A stretch of DNA of 58,531 nucleotides from NCBI GenBank assembly GCA_029263215.1, contig JAJCXY010000130.1, positions 1 through 58,531 on the forward strand. Direction: 5' to 3'. The stretch comes from Acidimicrobiales bacterium. GTDB taxonomy: Bacteria > Actinomycetota > Acidimicrobiia > Acidimicrobiales > Aldehydirespiratoraceae. Position numbers and translations under genes: made by a program. Positions 1 through 7,651 of this stretch are shown here, in pieces (position 1 is the stretch's first letter; each line of letters opens with the position of its first letter). The notes under the pieces were generated by a model. The model did not search any database. It saw only the letters and a program-made list of their open reading frames with translations, and was not told the DNA's origin.

Positions 1-13
1 AGGTACTTGACGC

Positions 14-27
14 CGAACGAATGTTTG
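14..27. promoter_or_regulatory. SOS box 1 (LexA operator) upstream of lexA
   Basis: The 14-mer CGAACGAATGTTTG matches the actinobacterial LexA operator consensus CGAACRNNYGTTYG at every defined position. It is the most distal of four boxes before lexA and starts exactly 15 bp before the next. A TTGACG hexamer at 7-12 directly precedes it and could be a -35 element, though no convincing -10 partner was found. Confidence 0.85.
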
Positions 28-28
28 A

Positions 29-42
29 CGAACATGTGTGCG
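29..42. promoter_or_regulatory. SOS box 2 (one mismatch) upstream of lexA
   Basis: CGAACATGTGTGCG fits CGAACRNNYGTTYG except for one base in the right half (GTG for GTT). It is centred exactly 15 bp from the boxes on either side, so the three form a head-to-tail array. It is probably a weaker site that relies on its neighbours. Confidence 0.65.
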
Positions 43-43
43 A

Positions 44-57
44 CGAACAACTGTTCG
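44..57. promoter_or_regulatory. SOS box 3 (LexA operator) upstream of lexA
   Basis: CGAACAACTGTTCG is a perfect consensus match. It is the third member of the 15-bp-phased array at 14, 29 and 44 and lies about 100 bp before the lexA start. Confidence 0.88.
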
Positions 58-69
58 AACAGTCAACAC

Positions 70-83
70 CGAACACCCGTTCG
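70..83. promoter_or_regulatory. SOS box 4 (LexA operator), nearest to lexA
   Basis: CGAACACCCGTTCG is a perfect consensus match, 71 bp before the lexA start codon and 26 bp after the start of box 3, so it is out of the 15-bp phase. It probably blocks the lexA promoter directly and gives autorepression. Confidence 0.85.
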
Positions 84-154
84 TTGTCAACAACCAGTCC
101 ACCGATCTTCCACAGGTCATCCACAGGACCAGCCAGCCCACACCGGAGGAGCCA

Positions 155-784
155 ATGCCGAAAACCCTCACCCCTCGCCAACGCCAGGTCCTCGATGTGA
201 TCGTCGAGCACCAGAACGAGCGCGGCTATCCCCCGTCGGTTCGTGAAATCGGCCAGGCGATCGGACTCAAGTCGCCCGCCACAGTCAAGGCCCACCTCGA
301 CAACCTCCGCGATGCCGGCTACCTCATCCGCGACCCCGCAAAACCGAGGGCCATCCAGGTCCGCTACGAGGGCAACACCGGCGTGTCGGCCGATCGCCGT
401 CCCGTGCGCCACGTCCCACTCGTTGGAGATGTCGCCGCGGGCACCGACGTGCTCGCCAACGAAAACGTCGAGGAACTCGTGCCGGTGCCATCGGACCTCA
501 CCGGCGATGGTGAACTCTTCATGCTGAGAGTCCGCGGCGACTCAATGGTCGAGATGGGCATCTTCGATGGCGACTTCGTGGTGTGCCACAGCCAATCCAC
601 CGCCGATCGTGGCGATGTGGTCATCGCGGGCATACCCGGCGAGGAAGCCACGGTGAAGACCTACGACGAACGAAACGGCAAGATCGTCCTCATACCGTCC
701 AACGCGGCCCTCTCGGAAATGGTGTTCGACGACGACGAGGTCGAGATCTTCGGCCGGGTCGTCACGGTGATGCGCAAGCTCTGA
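155..784 (+). CDS. lexA: LexA, SOS-response repressor
   Basis: LexA represses DNA-damage genes and cleaves itself when RecA filaments form. The 209-residue product starts at ATG 155, chosen because GGAGGA at 145-150 sits 4 nt upstream and the family N-terminus (MPKTLTPRQR) begins here. An ORF reading from 38 would add 39 residues encoded by operator DNA. The winged-helix HTH spans about residues 5-65, with recognition helix around SVREIGQAIGLKS. The Ala95-Gly96 cleavage bond (VAAGT), nucleophile Ser130 (GDSM) and general base Lys168 are all present. Four SOS boxes upstream indicate autoregulation. A lipoprotein gene follows after 12 nt. Confidence 0.97.
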   Translation: MPKTLTPRQRQVLDVIVEHQNERGYPPSVREIGQAIGLKSPATVKAHLDNLRDAGYLIRDPAKPRAIQVRYEGNTGVSADRRPVRHVPLVGDVAAGTDVLANENVEELVPVPSDLTGDGELFMLRVRGDSMVEMGIFDGDFVVCHSQSTADRGDVVIAGIPGEEATVKTYDERNGKIVLIPSNAALSEMVFDDDEVEIFGRVVTVMRKL

Positions 785-796
785 TAGCTCTGGGGG

Positions 797-1333
797 ATGC
801 CCGTCTCCCCCATGCTTCTCAGACTCTCATCTGCCATCGCTCTCGGCCTGCTCGCTTCGGCCTGTGGAGGGGCGAGTTTCGAGTTCTCGATCGGAGGCGT
901 CTCGGTCGAGGATGCGGCTGTCACCCTGATCGAAGACGACATCTCCGCCCAGGTGGGCATGGCATTGGAGGCCGACTGCCCAGCGGTTCCCGACCCAGAC
1001 GTCGGCACCGAGTTCAGCTGCACCGCCACCACTGCCGACGGAGCGGTGATCGAATTCGCCGGCCTGATCGACGAAGAGGACCACATCGACCTCAGCTCCA
1101 CCAATGTGATCCGCGCCGACCGTCTCGATGTCTGGGAAAGGTCGGGAGCCGGCGCGGTGAGCGAACTGATCGGCGGGCCGGTCGAGATCGACTGCGGCCC
1201 CGACGCGGTGGTGCTCGACCCGGCATCGGAAATGACCTGTGTGGGCACCGACCAGTTCGGTGAGGCGGCGCCGATCATCTACACGATCACCGATCTCGAT
1301 GCCGGCGACTACGACATCCGGATCGGCGAGTAG
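797..1333 (+). CDS. DUF4333-like tandem-domain lipoprotein
   Basis: Predicted secreted lipoprotein of 178 residues and unknown function. The N-terminus has a hydrophobic stretch (about 7-20) ending in LLASAC, with Cys23 as likely lipidation site. The body holds two related units, each with a Cys pair about 15 residues apart (EADCP/FSCTA and EIDCG/MTCVG), resembling DUF4333 domains of actinobacterial lipoproteins. A second start at ATG 812 (residue 6) would still keep the signal peptide. It lies 12 nt after lexA on the same strand and could be co-transcribed, which would make it damage-inducible; that is inference. The gene ends 6 nt from the convergent dapE. A paralogue-like protein is encoded at 34829-35329. 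Confidence 0.75.
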   Translation: MPVSPMLLRLSSAIALGLLASACGGASFEFSIGGVSVEDAAVTLIEDDISAQVGMALEADCPAVPDPDVGTEFSCTATTADGAVIEFAGLIDEEDHIDLSSTNVIRADRLDVWERSGAGAVSELIGGPVEIDCGPDAVVLDPASEMTCVGTDQFGEAAPIIYTITDLDAGDYDIRIGE

Positions 1334-1339
1334 CAGGGC

Positions 1340-2416
1340 TCAGACGCCCCCCACCAGGAGGTCGTGAAGAGCCTCATGGGTATCGAGCAGCCAGCGCCGC
1401 TCGAGCCGCTCATCGGCAGTGTGGGCGATCGTCGCATCGCCGGGCCCGAAATTGGAAGCGGGAACGCCGCGCTCGGCGAAGAAGGCCACGTCGGTCCAGC
1501 CCAACTTCGCCCTCACCTCGAGGCCGTTTCTCTCGATCAGGGCCGCGATCAGGGGGTCACCGAGACCGGGCCGCGCTGATGGCGAGCAATCGGTGAGCTC
1601 GACACTGTCGCCTTCACCGAGCGCCGGGGCCAGGACCTCGCGAACGTGGGTGAGTGCCTCATCGCCGTTGCGATCAGGAGCGAACCGATGATTGATGACC
1701 ACCGTGGCTTCGTCGGGCACCACGTTGCCGGCCACACCACCGCTCACGTCGACGGCCTGGAGTGCCTCTCGATACTCGCACCCCTCCACTATGGGGCGTC
1801 GTTCCTCGTAGTCGTCGACCAGAGCGAGAACCGCGCCCAGCCGATGAATGGCGTTACGCCCCATCCATGGGCGAGCGGTGTGAGATCGCTCACCCACCAA
1901 GGTCACCTTCACCCTCAAGGTGCCCTGACAGCCCGCCTCGATGGCACCCAGGGTGGGTTCTCCGATCAAGGCAACGTCGCCGTCGAGCAGCTCCGGCCGC
2001 TTCGTCTCGATCTCACGCAAGCCGTTGTGGACAACCGATACCTCTTCACGCGCGTAGAACACATAGGTGACATCGACGGCCGGCTCAGCGACGGTACGGG
2101 CGAGTTCGAGCATGGCGGCGATGCCTCCCTTCATGTCGGTGGAGCCAACTCCCCACAAGGTGTCGCCCTCGATACGGGCTCCATCGTTGCCGTTGGGCGG
2201 AACCGTGTCGGTGTGGCCCGCAAGCACAAGTCGGCGAGACCGACCAAGCTCGGTACGGGCCACGAGGTTGTCGCCGATGCGCTCTACCGACAGATGAGAA
2301 CAGGCATGAAGATCGGCTTCGAGAACATCCACCAGGACCTGCTCCTCGAAGCTCACCGAAGCGATGTCGACGATCGCTGCAGCCAGAGCGAAAAGATCAC
2401 CGTGGGGCAAGGACAT
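1340..2416 (-). CDS. dapE: Succinyl-diaminopimelate desuccinylase
   Basis: Zinc hydrolase of the M20 family that removes succinate from N-succinyl-LL-diaminopimelate in lysine and peptidoglycan synthesis. The 358-residue length matches actinobacterial DapE. Metal ligand and catalytic residues are visible: H68-T-D70 in GHTDTVP, D94 in GSTDMKGG, E124-E125 (AREE), the GEPT motif and a late His in IAHTADE. It is the last gene of the minus-strand run dapF-hflX-dapC-dapD-dapE and begins 19 nt after dapD. M20 members with other substrates (for example ArgE) look similar, but the dap neighbourhood makes DapE the best call. Confidence 0.93.
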   Translation of the reverse strand: MSLPHGDLFALAAAIVDIASVSFEEQVLVDVLEADLHACSHLSVERIGDNLVARTELGRSRRLVLAGHTDTVPPNGNDGARIEGDTLWGVGSTDMKGGIAAMLELARTVAEPAVDVTYVFYAREEVSVVHNGLREIETKRPELLDGDVALIGEPTLGAIEAGCQGTLRVKVTLVGERSHTARPWMGRNAIHRLGAVLALVDDYEERRPIVEGCEYREALQAVDVSGGVAGNVVPDEATVVINHRFAPDRNGDEALTHVREVLAPALGEGDSVELTDCSPSARPGLGDPLIAALIERNGLEVRAKLGWTDVAFFAERGVPASNFGPGDATIAHTADERLERRWLLDTHEALHDLLVGGV

Positions 2417-2435
2417 CGTCAGTGGCCTCGCCTCA

Positions 2436-3260
2436 TCAGGTGGCCGCGCCGTGATCCCGCAGGATGTGGTTGAGGGTCGCCTTGTCGTGGCGTTCCCCCG
2501 CCGCCAGCCGCTTGATCACGAGCACCGCGGGCAGACCGTATTCACCGCCGGGGAAGCGGCGCGGTCGGGTGCCGGCCACCGCCACTGACCATGACGGAAT
2601 CTGACCCCGACTGATCTCCTCACCACTTTCGACATCGATCACCGGTATCGAGCTGGTGAGAATCGCGCCGGCCCCCAGCACCGTGCCCTCGCCCACCCTG
2701 GCGCCTTCAGCCACGATGCAGCGGCTGCCGATCATGCACTCGTCCTCGATTATCACGGGAGCGGCCTGGGCGGGTTCGAGTACTCCACCAATGCCGACGC
2801 CGCCGGAAAGGTGCACGTTCTTGCCGATCTGGGCGCATGACCCGACCGTCGCCCACGTGTCGACCATCGTGTTGGCATCGACATAAGCGCCGATGTTGAT
2901 GTAGCTCGGCATCATCACGACCCCTGGCGCCTGGTAGCTGCCCCATCGAGCCTGGGCGCCCGGCACCACTCTCACACCGCGACTCATGTAGTCGGTTTTG
3001 AGCGGGATCTTGTCGGCGTATTCGAATGGCGCGCTCTCGATCGTCTCCATCTGGGAGATCTTGAACAACAAGAGCACGGCAAACTTGCACCATTGGTTGA
3101 CCGTCACCGCTCCGTCGCTACCCACCTCGGCCACTCGCGCCACACCCGTGTCGAGCTGATCGATCGCCTCATGAACGGTGGCGATCACGTCGGGATCCTC
3201 GGCCTCGATCGTGTCGCGACTTTCCCAGAGGGCTTCGATTCGGGACTTCAGATCAGACAT
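2436..3260 (-). CDS. dapD: Tetrahydrodipicolinate N-succinyltransferase (Gram-negative-type)
   Basis: Transfers succinyl from succinyl-CoA to tetrahydrodipicolinate, the committing step of the succinylase branch. The 274 residues comprise an N-terminal helical domain (about 1-100) and a left-handed beta-helix of hexapeptide repeats (about 110-235). Motifs MPSYINIGAYVDANTMVDTW and VGSCAQIGKNVHLSGGVGIG are nearly identical to the E. coli-type enzyme; the mycobacterial DapD family is longer and divergent. It lies between dapC (50 nt upstream) and dapE (19 nt downstream). The gene seems intact. Confidence 0.95.
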   Translation of the reverse strand: MSDLKSRIEALWESRDTIEAEDPDVIATVHEAIDQLDTGVARVAEVGSDGAVTVNQWCKFAVLLLFKISQMETIESAPFEYADKIPLKTDYMSRGVRVVPGAQARWGSYQAPGVVMMPSYINIGAYVDANTMVDTWATVGSCAQIGKNVHLSGGVGIGGVLEPAQAAPVIIEDECMIGSRCIVAEGARVGEGTVLGAGAILTSSIPVIDVESGEEISRGQIPSWSVAVAGTRPRRFPGGEYGLPAVLVIKRLAAGERHDKATLNHILRDHGAAT

Positions 3261-3310
3261 GGCGGCAGGCTAGCGCCCCGATTCGAGCGGCCACTCCAGG
3301 AATCTGGGGC

Positions 3311-4423
3311 TCACAGGCGAAGGCGGTCGAGCGCAGCCGAAAGGTCGGCCGTGGGTTGGACCGCAGCGAAGCGAACATGGTCGCCGGACGTGTCGCCGTA
3401 GAACTCTCCGGGGCTGAGAATCACACCCGAGCGTCTGGCCAGGTATTCAGCGAAGCCCCAAGCGTCGCCATCGGGAGCCCGGACCCACAGGTAGAAGCCA
3501 CCTCCGGGCATGGTTGGCTCGGCCCCCGCCCCGGCCAAGAGCTCGATGCCGATCTCGAGCCGTTCGCGGTAGATATCGCGTTGAACATCGACATGGGACT
3601 GGTCGTTCCAAGCCTCCACCGCGGCTGCCTGCACGGGTCCCGGCACCATGAAACCCGCGTGCTTGCGGACTTCTTTGAGGTAGTGGACAACATCGGCGTC
3701 GCCTGCGTAGAACCCCGCTCGTGCTCCGGCCAGGTTCGAGCGCTTCGACAGGGAATGCACCGCGAGTACGCCTTCAGGGCCGGAGGAGAGGATCGTCTGC
3801 GCCGGCCGATCCCAGGTGAACTCGGCATAACACTCATCACTCAGGACGAGGACGTCGTTGGCGCGCCCCCATGCCGCGACGGCGCCGAGATCGTCGATAC
3901 CACCGGCGGGGTTGCCTGGCGTATTCACCCAGATACACAGTGCCCGTGCCGCGTCGGCCGGATCGATCGCCGAGAGGTCGATACGCCACTGATCGTCGAC
4001 CGGCACAGGCACCGCTCGACAGCCCGCGAAAGTGGCTCCCATCGCATAGGAGGGATACGACACCGACGGGTAGAGCACGGTGTCGCGGCTCGGTTGGCGA
4101 AGCCTCAGATAGTGAGGCACGCCGGCCACGAACTCCTTGGTACCCATGCAGGCACCAATTCCGAAAGCGGGGTCGATCTCCACACCCAACCGCCGCCTCA
4201 TCCAGCCGGTGGCAGCCTCACGAAACGCCTTCGACCCGATCGACGGCGGGTAGCCGCGCTCGGCGTTCGACGTGCTCAAGGCCCGCACGACCGAAGCGGG
4301 GGGTGCATCGATGGGGGCCCCGATCGAGCAGTCGACCGCGGCCCCGAATGCCTGCTCCGCCTCCGAGCGAAGGCCATCGAGGAGGTCGTAGGGGTAGGCC
4401 GGCGGCACGTAACCCTCGGTCAC
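3311..4423 (-). CDS. dapC: N-succinyldiaminopimelate aminotransferase
   Basis: PLP-dependent class I/II aminotransferase making N-succinyl-LL-diaminopimelate from the 6-oxo precursor with glutamate. Of 370 residues, the visible PLP features are NTPGNP (167-172), Asp196 in LSDECYAEF, and Schiff-base Lys227 in SLSKRSNLAG, the signature of actinobacterial DapC. Translation starts at GTG 4423, which overlaps the hflX stop as GTGA, implying coupled translation. Position between hflX and dapD supports the assignment over other aminotransferases. Confidence 0.9.
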   Translation of the reverse strand: MTEGYVPPAYPYDLLDGLRSEAEQAFGAAVDCSIGAPIDAPPASVVRALSTSNAERGYPPSIGSKAFREAATGWMRRRLGVEIDPAFGIGACMGTKEFVAGVPHYLRLRQPSRDTVLYPSVSYPSYAMGATFAGCRAVPVPVDDQWRIDLSAIDPADAARALCIWVNTPGNPAGGIDDLGAVAAWGRANDVLVLSDECYAEFTWDRPAQTILSSGPEGVLAVHSLSKRSNLAGARAGFYAGDADVVHYLKEVRKHAGFMVPGPVQAAAVEAWNDQSHVDVQRDIYRERLEIGIELLAGAGAEPTMPGGGFYLWVRAPDGDAWGFAEYLARRSGVILSPGEFYGDTSGDHVRFAAVQPTADLSAALDRLRL

Positions 4424-5865
4424 GCTTCGGCCGCCTTCTCCACCAGATACTCGCTAAGGGCACCAACTGAAGCCGGTTCGAGTCGGGCCTTGATCCTCAT
4501 TCCGCTCTCTTCTGCTGTCTCGCTCAACACCTGTCCTTCGCGATGCACCGACGCCAGCACATCGCCACGATCCCACGGCACCAGCAGCTCGGCCATCTCG
4601 GTCATCGACCGCACCCGGTCGCCGATCGTGGCCATCAGGAGATCGATCTGGTGACCGCTATGGGCGGAGACAGCCACCGAACCTTCGTAGCGGGCGGCAA
4701 GTCGGGCCGCACCGTCACCCAGGTCGTGCTTGTTGAACACGAGCAACTCCGGTACATCACCGGCGCCGATCTCGGCCAACACCTCTCGCACCGCGGCCAT
4801 CGACCCCTCGGGGTCAGGCCCCGACCCATCCACCACATGTACGAGCAGGTCGGCATCGCGAACGACGTCGAGCGTGGTCTTGAATGCGGTGACGAGCTGG
4901 TGGGGAAGCTTGCGGACGAAACCCACCGTGTCGGTGGCGAACACCGTCTCACCACCAGGGAGGTTGAGGCGACGAGTCGTGGCGTCGAGGGTGGCGAACA
5001 AGCGGTCCTCGACCAGCACGTCGGCATCGGTCAGCCGATTGAGCAGGGAGGACTTGCCCGCATTCGTGTAGCCAACGATGGCCACAGCCCGGTTTCGAGT
5101 GCGCGAACGCTGCTTGGACTGGGTTACCCGGTGAGCCTGGACCTTGCGGAGATCGGCCTCCAGCTTGTGAACCCGCCGGATCAGGCGTCGGCGATCGACC
5201 TCGAGTTGGGTCTCGCCGGGCCCCCTCGTGCCGATCCCGCCGCCCTGCTGGCTGAGGCGGCGGCCGGATCCCGCGAGTCTCGGGAGCCGGTAGCGGAGCT
5301 GGGCCAGCTCCACCTGGGCTCGGCCCTCCTGGGAGCTGGCGTTCTGAGCGAAAATGTCGAGGATCACGGCCGTGCGGTCAAGGGCACTCCGGCCGAGGAT
5401 CTTCTCGAGGTTGAACCCTTGGGCCGGTGTGAGTTCGTCGTCGAACACCACCGTGTCGCAGTCGACTGCCTCGGCCAGGTCGTGGATCTCCTTGGCCTTG
5501 CCCTTACCGATATAGGTAGCCGGATCCGGAGAGTTGCGGCGCTGGTGAACCCGCTCCACCGCGTCGGCGCCGGCGGTGTCGACCAGGAGGGCCAACTCGT
5601 CGAGTGACGCCTCGGTGTCGGCGACATCCTCGCCTGGTCCGGTGACGCCCACCAGGATGATCTTCTCCCGAAACGTCCGCTCGATGAGGCCGCCGGACTC
5701 GCCGCCGAAGTCGCCGAATGCGCCGCGGTGGCTCTCCTCGTCGTCGACCTCGTCAAGATCGTCGAAGTCGCCCTCGTGGGAGGGATCGTCGAGGGCATCG
5801 GCCCCCATCGGACCCGCGGGCTCATCCCAGTCGTCGACGGCCCAGCCGTCCCCTGGATCAGGCAT
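4420..5865 (-). CDS. hflX: GTPase HflX (ribosome-associated)
   Basis: HflX is a GTPase that rescues or splits stalled ribosomes under stress. The 481-residue product starts at ATG 5865, which overlaps the dapF stop by 8 nt (ATGCCTGA). A longer reading from 6048 would run 62 codons into dapF and is rejected. The first 50 residues are unusually acidic (runs such as DFDDLDEVDDEE). The HflX glycine-rich segment (ATYIGKGKAKE, GGIGTRGPGETQLE) precedes a G domain with GYTNAGKS near residues 264-276, DTVGFV and NKHD. It sits inside the dap operon, so its expression is tied to cell-wall precursor genes. Confidence 0.94.
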   Translation of the reverse strand: MPDPGDGWAVDDWDEPAGPMGADALDDPSHEGDFDDLDEVDDEESHRGAFGDFGGESGGLIERTFREKIILVGVTGPGEDVADTEASLDELALLVDTAGADAVERVHQRRNSPDPATYIGKGKAKEIHDLAEAVDCDTVVFDDELTPAQGFNLEKILGRSALDRTAVILDIFAQNASSQEGRAQVELAQLRYRLPRLAGSGRRLSQQGGGIGTRGPGETQLEVDRRRLIRRVHKLEADLRKVQAHRVTQSKQRSRTRNRAVAIVGYTNAGKSSLLNRLTDADVLVEDRLFATLDATTRRLNLPGGETVFATDTVGFVRKLPHQLVTAFKTTLDVVRDADLLVHVVDGSGPDPEGSMAAVREVLAEIGAGDVPELLVFNKHDLGDGAARLAARYEGSVAVSAHSGHQIDLLMATIGDRVRSMTEMAELLVPWDRGDVLASVHREGQVLSETAEESGMRIKARLEPASVGALSEYLVEKAAEA

Positions 5866-6697
5866 CTGGAATCTTAAGGTCGGCCACATGGGTTGCCGGG
5901 CCGGTGAGTGTGACCGGGCCGCTGAGGTCGACGAGAGCATCGCCACCAGGCATCCGCACCACCGCCTTGGGACCGATGAGCCCCCATCGATGGAAGATCT
6001 GGGCCGAAACGGTGGCGCCGGTGCCGCAGGCGTTGGTGACGCCGGCACCGCGTTCCCAGACTCGAACCGTGAGCTCGTTGGGCCCGCTCACGGCCACGAA
6101 GTGGACGTTTATCCCTTCCTCGAAGTGGCGCTCGATAGCGGGGCCGGCCACCTCCAGGTCGATCTCCTCGGGGTCATCCACCTCGCACACCACGTGGGGG
6201 TTGCCGATATCGCCGGTCTCCCAGCGCTTCACGCCCACAACAGCCTCACCGACCGCCGCCATGAGATCTTCGACGCCGGGATCGGGGCCGGGGCAGACAA
6301 CGCCCATGTCGACGGTGGCGAGCACGGTTGTCGGATCGGTGGACGCGTGCACGGTGCAGTGGCGCACGCCTGCGGGTGTGGACACATCGAGTTCGAGATC
6401 AGGAAGTCCACGTTGGATCGCCACGGCCTGGGCGAAGCAGCGCAGACCGTTGCCGCTCAGCTCGGCCGGACTGCCATCGGAGTTGAGCAGCCGCATCACG
6501 ATGCCGTCGCCTTGCGATGGCAGGCCGAAGATGAGGCCATCGGCGCCGATTCCCGTTCGACGATCGCACCAGGCAATTGCCTTCTCACCCGCGTCGAGCG
6601 GCAAGTGGTCGACGAGCGCGACGAGGAAGTCGTTGCCGAGACCATGGTGTTTCGAGAGGTGAGCGGCCATAGGGATCATTGTCGCAGGTCTGAGCAC
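5858..6697 (-). CDS. dapF: Diaminopimelate epimerase
   Basis: PLP-independent racemase interconverting LL- and meso-diaminopimelate. Two catalytic cysteines are visible: Cys87 in GNGLRCF and Cys224 in TNACGTGA, in a protein of up to 279 residues. The start is uncertain: GTG 6697 abuts the miaA stop, whereas ATG 6679 or ATG 6670 gives the more usual N-terminus (MAAHLSKHHGLGNDF). Conserved sequence begins at KHHGLGNDF, so all three are compatible. The gene runs from miaA into hflX without a gap. Confidence 0.94.
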   Translation of the reverse strand: MLRPATMIPMAAHLSKHHGLGNDFLVALVDHLPLDAGEKAIAWCDRRTGIGADGLIFGLPSQGDGIVMRLLNSDGSPAELSGNGLRCFAQAVAIQRGLPDLELDVSTPAGVRHCTVHASTDPTTVLATVDMGVVCPGPDPGVEDLMAAVGEAVVGVKRWETGDIGNPHVVCEVDDPEEIDLEVAGPAIERHFEEGINVHFVAVSGPNELTVRVWERGAGVTNACGTGATVSAQIFHRWGLIGPKAVVRMPGGDALVDLSGPVTLTGPATHVADLKIPDA

Positions 6698-7651
6698 TCA
6701 CTCCGCAGCGATTGAGCGAACGTCGTCCCAGATCGCGAGAACTTCCGCTGTGTCCGCCGGCGCGTCGATCCACCGGATGCGAGGGTCGCGACGGAACCAT
6801 CGCTGCTGGCGGCGGGCGAAACGGCAGGTGCGACGAACCGCATCGGCGATCGCCTCATCCAAGCTGCACTCCCCCTCCAGGTGCCTGAGGAGCTCGCGGT
6901 AGCCGAGCGCCTGGCGGGCCGTCCGACTGGGCCCGATGGCCCTCAGCGCCGCGGCCTCGGCCAGGAAACCGTCGGCCATCTGCTGTTCATAACGTAGGGC
7001 GATCCGGCGGTAGAGCTCATCACGAGGCCACCGCAGGGCGACCTGCACAAACGAGGTGGGCGGATAGGCCTCCATGCCCGGCCCGTACGAGGAAAAGGGG
7101 CGACCGCTCCCCATGGTGACTTCGAGGGCGCGCACGACGCGGCGCCGGTTATTGGGTTCCATCCGAGAGGCGGCCAGTGGATCGAGCGAACGGAGCCGTT
7201 CGTGGAGTGCATCAGTGTCGTCGTCGGCCTCGAGCTCCTCTCTGATCGCCGGATACTGGTCGGGGATCTCGAGCTCATCCACAACAGCGCGCAGATACAG
7301 GCCGGTGCCTCCCACCAGCACTGGGATGCCGCCCCGACCACGGATGTCTGAGATCGCGGCGAACGCTCTCTGCTGAAACTCCCCCACCGCGAACGGTTCG
7401 GTGGGCTCCACCAGGTCGAGCAGATGATGACGCACCGCCGCCCGATCCTCGGGGGTGGGGGTTGCGGTCCCCAGATCCATTCCCCGGTAGACCTGCATCG
7501 AGTCGATCGACACCAACTCGACGCCCTCCACCGCGGCCGCCACAGCCAGCGCCAGCGCCGACTTACCGGATGCGGTGGGGCCGAGGATCGTCAGTGGACG
7601 TTCGCTGCGGGTCCCCGCGACGATGGGCGATGTCGGCTTGCGGTTGTTCAC
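6698..7651 (-). CDS. miaA: tRNA dimethylallyltransferase
   Basis: Adds the dimethylallyl group to A37 of tRNAs reading UNN codons. The 317-residue protein has the P-loop GPTASGKS at 24-31, the DSMQVYRGMDLGTATP motif that binds tRNA and isoprenyl substrate, and the GGTGLYLRAV segment. It starts at GTG 7651, overlapping the preceding APH-like stop codon (GTGA), and ends immediately before dapF. miaB, which methylthiolates the MiaA product, is two genes upstream in the same run. Confidence 0.95.
   Translation of the reverse strand: MNNRKPTSPIVAGTRSERPLTILGPTASGKSALALAVAAAVEGVELVSIDSMQVYRGMDLGTATPTPEDRAAVRHHLLDLVEPTEPFAVGEFQQRAFAAISDIRGRGGIPVLVGGTGLYLRAVVDELEIPDQYPAIREELEADDDTDALHERLRSLDPLAASRMEPNNRRRVVRALEVTMGSGRPFSSYGPGMEAYPPTSFVQVALRWPRDELYRRIALRYEQQMADGFLAEAAALRAIGPSRTARQALGYRELLRHLEGECSLDEAIADAVRRTCRFARRQQRWFRRDPRIRWIDAPADTAEVLAIWDDVRSIAAE

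Noticed and set aside
38..154. Longer LexA starting at ATG 38
   Set aside because: This region is operator DNA, and the ribosome-binding site GGAGGA is next to ATG 155.
5866..6048. 62-residue N-terminal extension of HflX
   Set aside because: It would be encoded within dapF and lacks family sequence; ATG 5865 overlaps the dapF stop in the usual coupled way.
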